A DNA stretch of 64,000 nucleotides, from NCBI RefSeq assembly GCF_901709675.1, contig NC_051096.1:2755001-2819000 (forward strand). Reading direction: 5' to 3'. Source of the stretch: Syngnathus acus. Its lineage: Eukaryota > Chordata > Actinopteri > Syngnathiformes > Syngnathidae. The notes under the pieces are model-generated. The model saw only the letters and a program-made list of their open reading frames with translations, made no database searches and was not told the DNA's origin. Positions 56,701-64,000 of this stretch are shown here, one piece after another; position 1 is the first letter of the stretch, and every line of letters begins with the position of its first letter. The translations under genes and the position numbers were made by a program.

Positions 56701-59700
56701 CCGTCAACCTGGATAAATAGGCACTAAAGGCAAATCCATCCCGACCTTGAAACAAAAAGGGCTGCGGGATTTTATCACCCCGAGGGGACAGAAAAGCTGG
56801 CCTCGCTTGCCTGTTTTGTCCGTCAGGAGGTAGACCAGCCGGCCCAGTTCTTCCGGGATGGTGCTAGTCCTCACCACCGTGCCGGGGATGTTCTCGTCCT
56901 TCATGATCATCCAGCCGTAAGCCGCCTTGCCCATGTCCAGGTTCACTCGCAGGCTGCGTCAACGAAAGCAGCTCGTGAAAACCATTTCAAGAATGAATTA
57001 AAAAAAAAAAAAAAAAACGGTTCTCCGAGGTACCTGATGGGGATGATGTAGGAGAAGAGCACCACAAAGCGGAAGAGGTTGCGGAGCCACAGACCTACAA
57101 AGCTGTGCACGGCTTCCATGACGATGGACAGAACCAATTGGGCAAAGAACAGGGCCTTGGTGAGACGGTTCAGTTCCAGGTCCAGAAGGCCCACCTGCAG
57201 ACAGAAGTTGGGGGAAAAAAAAGGAAAAGGGCAATATAATTAGAAATTTGTATTCATGTACTTTTTTAGGAGATTGGAAATAATTTTAAGTCGTCTTCTT
57301 AATACGTCTTTCTGGATTAATACTAAACAAAAACTAATGAAAGACATTCTTTGCTGCTGGCTTTTGTCATGCAAAACGTGTGTATGACATAAACGAGGTT
57401 ATTGCTGGCTTTTTTTAACGACACTACATTGTCCCCTTTGAATGCGACCAGGGGTCAAAGGAGTTCCCATATTGAGATGGCTCTGGGGAAAAAAGGGACA
57501 AAAAAAGGGAGGAGGGGGGTGAGGAGTAGCGGGGGTCAAAGTTGTCTTTTATTTTTCAAGTGCGTCTCACAGCCAATGGAGCATGTGGGAAAAAGATGTC
57601 AAAGAAAGAAGCTGCCCGGCCCATTTCTGGCAGCGGGCACGGAGGGCTTTCATGTGACGCAGTGCACTGACAAAGACAAAAAAAAAAACAACAAAACCCC
57701 AACATAACATTTCCCTGCGCTCGAGGAGCAGCGATGAATAGGAAGCAGGCAGGGAGTACGAGGAAAATTCCTCCACTGCTAGTGGACCCCCAGCAAGCAC
57801 ATTTCCCCCGAGGATCGGACCGACCCGAACCAGCCCGAGAGAGCAGTGCGACTGATTTATCGGGCCGCGTTAAAACTCCAAGTAGCCCGGCGCGGGGTGG
57901 GCGGGAGCCCCGGCGACAAGGTTCATGCTTGAGCTATTGAGAAAAATAGAAAAGGTGGTGGTGGTGGGAAGGGGGGGGGGGGGGTGGTTGGGGGGCACGG
58001 TGGGATTAAAATGAAGAAAAATTAAGAGCGAGCACACAGCTGAAAAGCAAAAAAGGATCCCCTTTAGGCAGAACAATGGCCGCTCTACGTTCCGTAGGCC
58101 CGGACGGGGGATCGGATGAAGTCATTATACAGCCGGTCGAGGCGGGTTCGGGGTGGGAGGGAGTGAAAGGGCTCAATTACCTCAACCTTAAAGATGTGAT
58201 CAGTGAATAAAAGAACATATTTCACTCCAGTCGTCCCCCACGCTATTAAAAGAGGAATGATTTGTTGTAGCGCTCCGTAAACGTGCGTGTGAAATCGGAG
58301 CTGCGATTTATTTGTGGCGGGAAGTAACAGACTATAAATGCTTTTTACTTTCAGTCGCTAAATTTGAACACAGGCGTCTGTAGCTTTGGCTTTTTAGAAT
58401 TGTTATTAAAATACTTTTGCACGTGATTTTATCTTTGTTGTCTGGTGCGAGTGCTCTCGAGCTGTCTGTTTTGTCAGGATGCAGCTTATTGCTTTTAGCG
58501 TGAGATTTAACGGACATTGATTTCTTAGCTTGTTCCAATGACAGTTTGAGAGGTTTTTTTTTTTTTTTTTTGGGGCAACAATGACGGTGTTCCGAAAGGC
58601 TGCGTCGGACGATCAGACACAAAGAGACAATCCTTATTCGGCTTCCTGTCAGGCAGATCCTTGTCCCGCCTCGATTATATGAGGCCAAAAACATTGTCGT
58701 GCGCGACTATCGACTTTGACGCCTCGCAATCTCCGCTCGCCGCATGGGCACTTGTGACATCATCCTCTTGATATATTGAATTTCTCTCAGACTGCAGCCG
58801 GCTTGAGCTAATGCTACACTGGATCTTGGTCCAAGAGAACATAAACGCCAAATTAGAAAAATATTTTTAAAAAAATAAAATTGAAAATTTCTTTAAATTC
58901 TTTTTAAAACAAAACGAGCCTTCTTGCTAAAATTACACCGGCAGACATTTTGATCCACTTTGAAAAAGATGTCGTAAGTTGAACCACGTTGTGCAAACAC
59001 TTTTTTTTTTCCCAAATCATAAACGCAACAGCCGAAAACTCAATCAGCCGACCCTCGGAATCATTTTCATCAATCTCTGTGAACAAAACACTCGATGAAG
59101 GGATTTTGCGGGATTAACTCCTCGCCAGAAAAAGTCATTTAAATCCTCCCCTTAGTTAATTTCCCTTTTGGGTAATTAGCCAACGGCAATGACCTTTTCC
59201 CCACTGACAAGAGATTGTCATTGAACACAATATTGTGTTGATCTGGAAAGATTAGTCAAAATGAATTCGGCAAAAGTAAAGAACCTCCACCTTGTTTTTG
59301 GCGTGGGACGTGTTGAGCACGCTGCGGGTCTCCTTGCCGGTGTAGATCACCACCCCGATCACGGTGCCTGCCAAACAAACAAACAAGACGAGTCATGGCG
59401 CTCATTAGCTAACCCCCCCCAAACACGTTTTAGCAAGATCAACGGCATGACGGCCGAGGCAATAAGACCGCCGAGAAGCGTCGGCGTGTCTCGTTGTCAC
59501 TCAAGTCGGGTGTTTAATACACCCCGGGAGCGCTCACGAGACCCAAATCGATAAGCTGCTATCTTGACTGGCCAATTCATTAAGGCGGCCTTAGAACAAA
59601 GACTCGTTCATATAAAATTAGCCGGCGCAAGTTTAACGCGAGAACTTAAAAGGGCCAAGATAAAATCTGAAGTATTTGAAAGAGGATCTTTCTCAACATT

Positions 59701-62240
59701 GTGTTTTATCTTCTGGTCAAGGTCAGGACATTCGAGAGTTGGGGCGGGTGAGGTCGTTTGGTCACCACAAATCAATGGCCAGCGAGGGAGTCGCAAACAC
59801 TCTCGGGAGACACCAGGGACGGACGACGCTTGCTCACCCGACGCTACGACCGTGCTGGCCCACAGCGTATTTTCGATGCTCAGGCTCTCGTGGACCTGGG
59901 GGTCGGCGTCCTCCTATGAAAGGAGGATAAAAATTGAGATAAGACTTCTAATTTCCAGCGAGCAGCTGACATAGTCATACAGTAGCTCTTTTTAATCAAT
60001 ACAGGGATTCTTTTAAATGAAGCAAAAAAAAAAAAAAAAAAAAATACAGCAAGGTCACATCGGTGAGATTTCACGGCACAGGAGAATAAGGCCCCCGTGT
60101 GTGTGTTGGGGGTCTCTCTGGTTTCACCGCCGCCCTCTTAAATAAAGCCAAACGCAGGCAAACGGTCTGGCCCAGAGTGGTGAGTGCGGGCTCCGGTTTC
60201 ATCTCAAATGGCTGTCCCGATATAATAATTATGACACCCAAGCAGCCACATCCTGTCAATCCTCACAAAGCAGTGAAGTGCATGAAAAATAAATGTCAGG
60301 GCGGCCCGACGCTTGACCGCTCTGACATTGTCATCGCGTCAAGGAGGAGGCGGGGGGGGCTCATAAATAGGTAAGTTCATTTTCTGTGGGAACCCAATTT
60401 CTTTTTCTCCCCACCCCCCCCACCCCACCACACCGCCATCGCCAGCTTCCCCTTCCATCCTGCTCTGACTCAAAGCACACGATATGCAAAGGAAGGCCAC
60501 GAAGGATGAATGAGTGGAGGAAGTGCTCGCTCACTAAGCCTGCCTGGTGTGTGGCCAAGAGTGAAGACAGACCACAAAGGCCGCCTTTGTCGTGCCGCTC
60601 TCCTCTCTGTGGGGGCTGTGCTAATCTGCTATTAATAAAAAAAAAAAATTAAAAAAATGAAGCAACAAGCAAGCTAGACAGGATAGATGGGAGCTCGCTA
60701 GCTAGCGGCAGGCCCTGCGTGTGATGTAAGATGGACGCGAAGACAAGACGTACTTTGTTGACGCTTTGTCAACTATTTGGTGAGGATAGGAAAGAAAACA
60801 AGTGTACCCGTGTGAAGTTGCCCTCAAAACTGTGGATGTCCAGCTGAGGCTTCTGGGCGTAGACGAAGGCGTTGATGGAGAAGAGGTCCTGAGGAACCAT
60901 GGACATAATTAGAAATAAACCAAACCATCATTCATTACCAATTCTTTGACCACAGCGGCTTCTACAAACACTGAAGCCTTGAACCGAAATTTTACCCCCA
61001 CTGCCGGAAGCCGCTGCGTGCATCCCACCGCCACTTTCAACTTCCAGTCTGTCTCGCCGTCCAGCTGGTCCGTCCTGATGAAACACGCCCCTGAATCAGA
61101 TGACAAAATACATCGGTGAGATTTGCGGTTTGGTTTTCTCTCTGTGCTACTGCACCGTGTGTGTGTGTTCAAAGAGCAGGTTGAAGACGACGATGATTTC
61201 CATTTGCTGGTTTTATGATAGCAAGCTTTTTTTTTAGAGGAAATTAAATGGTTTTGGTGTTTGACACAACAAGAGCATGATAAAAAAAAAAAGAAATGTG
61301 AGGAAAACTTTTTTTTTTTTTTTTGCTCCTTATAGTGTGCTGGTCTTCAACCAGCTCCTGTGTTTTCCCTCTGTGCGAATAAAGACGCTAATAAACAGGT
61401 CGGACGGGCAGCCGGCGTAAAATGTTGACCTGCATCGATCTTGGGCAATATTACGTGTGAAATTGATGGATGCGGGCCACTATCTGACAGGTGGGCTAGA
61501 GGGCGGCTGTAAAGCGTCCCCCAGAGGCTGAGCTGTGATGGAGAGCGCCGGGATGATTCACGCTAGTCAGCGGGACGGCGTGTCAAAGACAAATATGTGC
61601 TTATGCGCCGTGCGTGTTCAAGACATAAAGACGTCAACAAGCGCCCGGACGAGCGTGTCGCTTAACAGATTGAAGGCAGACGTCATTTCTGCTCACCGTT
61701 CTTTTCAGACGTCCTCATGAAGATCATGTCTGCGGGAATCCTTTGGTTCTAGGAAGAAAAGGAAAGGTGGAGAGTTACCCATTGCGGTTGCTGAGGTCAT
61801 TTGAATCTTGCTGAATTATTAAACAAGGTCTTGACTTGGATGGTGAAAACTAGTAGCAAAAGAAAAACTTCAGTCCATTTACAATGACTGTTAGGGTAAT
61901 GACTTTCTTTCAATCACCTTCTCCACAATAATCAGGTCGCCTACTTGGATGTCTGAGCTCTTCACCTGGATTTTACCTGAAGGAGGGAAAAAAAACCCAC
62001 GTCAACGACAGCATATAAATCCATACCGAATTTAATTCTTTTTGCGTCACCTTGCAAAAGATTGATTCCCGTTAACGTGATGACGTAATCGCCTTCGGTT
62101 GTCTCATAACTCTCATTTTTATCGTCTCACTATCCTTTGCAAAGTATCATACTGCCCGGCTTAAGAGGTGTGACAGCACGACTGCAAGAATATCGCACAA
62201 GGGGGTCGGGGGAGAAGATCCTAAGCAGCATTTAAGGGGG

Positions 62241-62276
<36 letters not shown>

Positions 62277-63411
62277 GCAATTACAGCCAGGGGACGACTC
62301 ATGTTACGGGGGTGATTGCGTTGGTTGATAGCGGGGAGTATCGACTATCGGCGTGTCAGCAAACAGTCGTGGCCGGCTCACCGCGCAGCGTCAGCTTGGT
62401 GTACAGCTGCGAGTTCATCTCCTTGTCCCGCCGATGGCGCCGCACCTCGTCCACCGCCTCGCGCACCATGGTGACCGCCAGCACGAAGCCCTGCGACAAA
62501 CCAGACATCTGAATGATGACGCAAATAGGAACTGGGTTTGATTATTAGTTCATAAATGTTCGCGTGAGGTGCAGGTGCCTGAACGCTTCAGTATGACACA
62601 CCTCGTCACCCAGTTTTTATTTGTGAGAGTGCGAGAAGGCTTTACCAGGGGCGCCCAGTACGTGTACAGGTATCCGATCTTCAGCGAGGGCACAAACTGC
62701 GAGCAGGCCACCACCAGGAAGTAGAGATTGAGGAAAAACTTGAACTGCTGGTAGAGAACCTGAGGGCCATGACGACACATCATCAGGATACGACAGCAAC
62801 TCGCCTAAACTTTACGAGGAATCACACAAAGCTCTCGGGTCACACTTTGAATAATGCTTGTAATAATGAGAGCGCGGCGTCCGGCCGGATCGATAGGAGC
62901 TTAATGAACCCCCCTGACCTTTAGGGCGGCGGGGGGAGTGCAGGCTAAACCCAATTTGCACGTGATTAATAATTCAAGGCGCAGGGAGCAGAACGGCGCA
63001 TTTGTTCTGAATATGGACAGGTGACATTTTATGGTGGGGGAGTGAGTGAGTCTCTTAATTACGCAGCCGTTTGAGTTTTAAGACGTAAGATTGACTGTTG
63101 TCCCCTTGCGTGGGACGCTCAACGACAAGACGCTAAGTAGCGTTGAAATATGCAACTAATGTCAGGGCAGGGACGTCTTCACTTTAGGATAGTTTCAAAA
63201 ATAGAATGCAATATTCACTTTTTTAGCAATTTAAAATGATTGCGCAATCGAAGCCATTACCCCTGGCACAAAGGTGAAGATGTTGTACTTCTGGTTGTGG
63301 ATGGAGTTTTTGGGGAACTTCTCCTCGCACTTCTCCGGATGGCCGAGCCACACAGTGCGGGCTTTCAGTTCCTTCTTCCGCCGGCACATTCGGACCAGGC
63401 AATCGCAGCAG
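50783..63411 (-). CDS. atp9b: P4-type ATPase ATP9B (5' end outside window)
   Basis: Member of the P4-ATPase (flippase-like) family in trans-Golgi/endosomal membranes; the ATP9 branch is known to act without a CDC50 partner. 26 coding exons are visible: 63411-63261, 62759-62646, 62490-62382, 61976-61918, 61748-61697, 61090-60996, 60888-60808, 59913-59838, 59367-59291, 57194-57034, 56953-56811, 56388-56276, 56200-55976, 54861-54700, 54622-54530, 54033-53950, 53885-53715, 53649-53551, 53485-53251, 53182-53118, 53039-52884, 52371-52307, 52183-52017, 51580-51377, 51262-51230, 50919-50783. They encode 1,041 residues, from [20 protein letters not shown] to [11 protein letters not shown]. Actuator LDGET, phosphorylation site DKTGT, nucleotide-site KGAD, and hinge TGDK and GDGGNDV are all present, so the enzyme looks intact. 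The next N-terminal exon should lie beyond 64,000. Gene order and strand relative to nfatc1 match human ATP9B-NFATC1. Confidence 0.95.
56389..56810 (-). other. atp9b: GC-AG intron in atp9b at the catalytic aspartate motif
   Basis: The exon ends ACAG at 56811 and the intron starts GCAAGC, closing with CCGCAG before GCACTCTGACC. Only this junction restores DKTG|TLTQNE in frame, so the noncanonical donor is well supported. Confidence 0.85.
57195..59290 (-). other. atp9b: Largest visible atp9b intron (2.1 kb)
   Basis: No coding exon is needed between ...HAKNK and VGLLDLEL. Contains poly-A, poly-T and poly-G runs (for example G-rich 57970-57990) and otherwise unremarkable sequence. Confidence 0.7.
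62241..62272. repeat. Poly-A tract, about 32 bases
   Basis: Pure adenine run inside an atp9b intron. Its true length may be uncertain, as long homopolymers often are. Confidence 0.9.
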
Positions 63412-64000
63412 CTGGGGACGACAAAATATGATAAATGAAGTCTTTTTAGTTTCCACGTGAGGAGCATTTGATGCAGTGAGGTGAAAAGGTTAGCGTTTTC
63501 GCCGGGGGGGGCGGCAAACGTTCACAGTTCAATTTGCGAGCAGAGGCCCGGGCAGACAAAAACACACTCTGTGCTTTGTGGCATCTTCAGACACACTTTG
63601 TGCCCTTGTTTGCGGAGCATCGCCAACATGCGGGCATGTCACCAGATTGATTTATTACAGCGAGGCAAACAAAAAGGAAAGTTTGACTTCCTACGCATCC
63701 ACCTGCTAATGACGACATTGCGGCGTATCTGGAGCATGACATACAAAGGTTGTGCCACCGCGTGACCCATAGAAAAAAAAATTCATTTGTTCAACTTCAA
63801 TCCTAATATCAAAATAAGTTCTCTCTGGCGAGGGACCGTGCACCCAAAAAGTTTTCGAACCCCTAACACAAAGTAGCCACAGTTTCATCTGACCTCAATG
63901 TACATCGTCATGGTGACTGACTTGGCTTTTCCACCTTTTAAGCAACAAAAAAAAAAAAATTCAAATCGACTTTGGCGTTGACAACTTTTTGACTGTGTTT
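63412..64000 (-). other. atp9b: Intron of atp9b at the window's right edge
   Basis: No further coding exon is seen; the expected upstream exon should end shortly before a ...CTS|CC junction and is not in this stretch. Confidence 0.6.

Overview
The window is nuclear DNA from a ray-finned (teleost) fish. The genes are split by short GT-AG introns and encode vertebrate proteins. The spacers hold teleost-type repeats: a Tc1-like end, MITEs, ACAT microsatellites and a large fold-back structure. I cannot name the species.

Left block (1-25.2 kb): the 3' part of an epiplakin gene (eppk1, +) with eleven nearly identical plakin-repeat domains in one open frame; fbxl6 (-), convergent with it; a two-exon gene for an 842-residue protein I do not recognise (+); and two tandem SLC52-type riboflavin transporter genes (+). 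Human EPPK1, FBXL6 and SLC52A2 all lie in 8q24.3, so this block is conserved synteny.

Middle block (25.2-31.2 kb): no genes. It holds a truncated Tc1-like end, a 3.0-kb inverted-repeat element whose loop is five 235-236 bp tandem units that each contain a hairpin, a TTCGTTC-rich repeat, and a 570-bp ACAT microsatellite.

Right block (31.2-64 kb): nfatc1 (-, complete, ten coding exons, TATA promoter) and atp9b (-, 26 coding exons visible, 5' end beyond the window). The human orthologues are neighbours in 18q23 in the same relative order. The gene-free middle therefore sits at the join of two regions that are on different human chromosomes.

Exon models were built by hand from splice signals, reading phase and protein similarity. 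In each complete model the summed coding length is a multiple of three. The genes share no common pathway: eppk1 is a cytoskeletal linker, fbxl6 a ubiquitin-ligase adaptor, the SLC52 pair riboflavin carriers, nfatc1 a calcium/calcineurin-regulated transcription factor, and atp9b a P4-ATPase-family protein of the trans-Golgi/endosomes.
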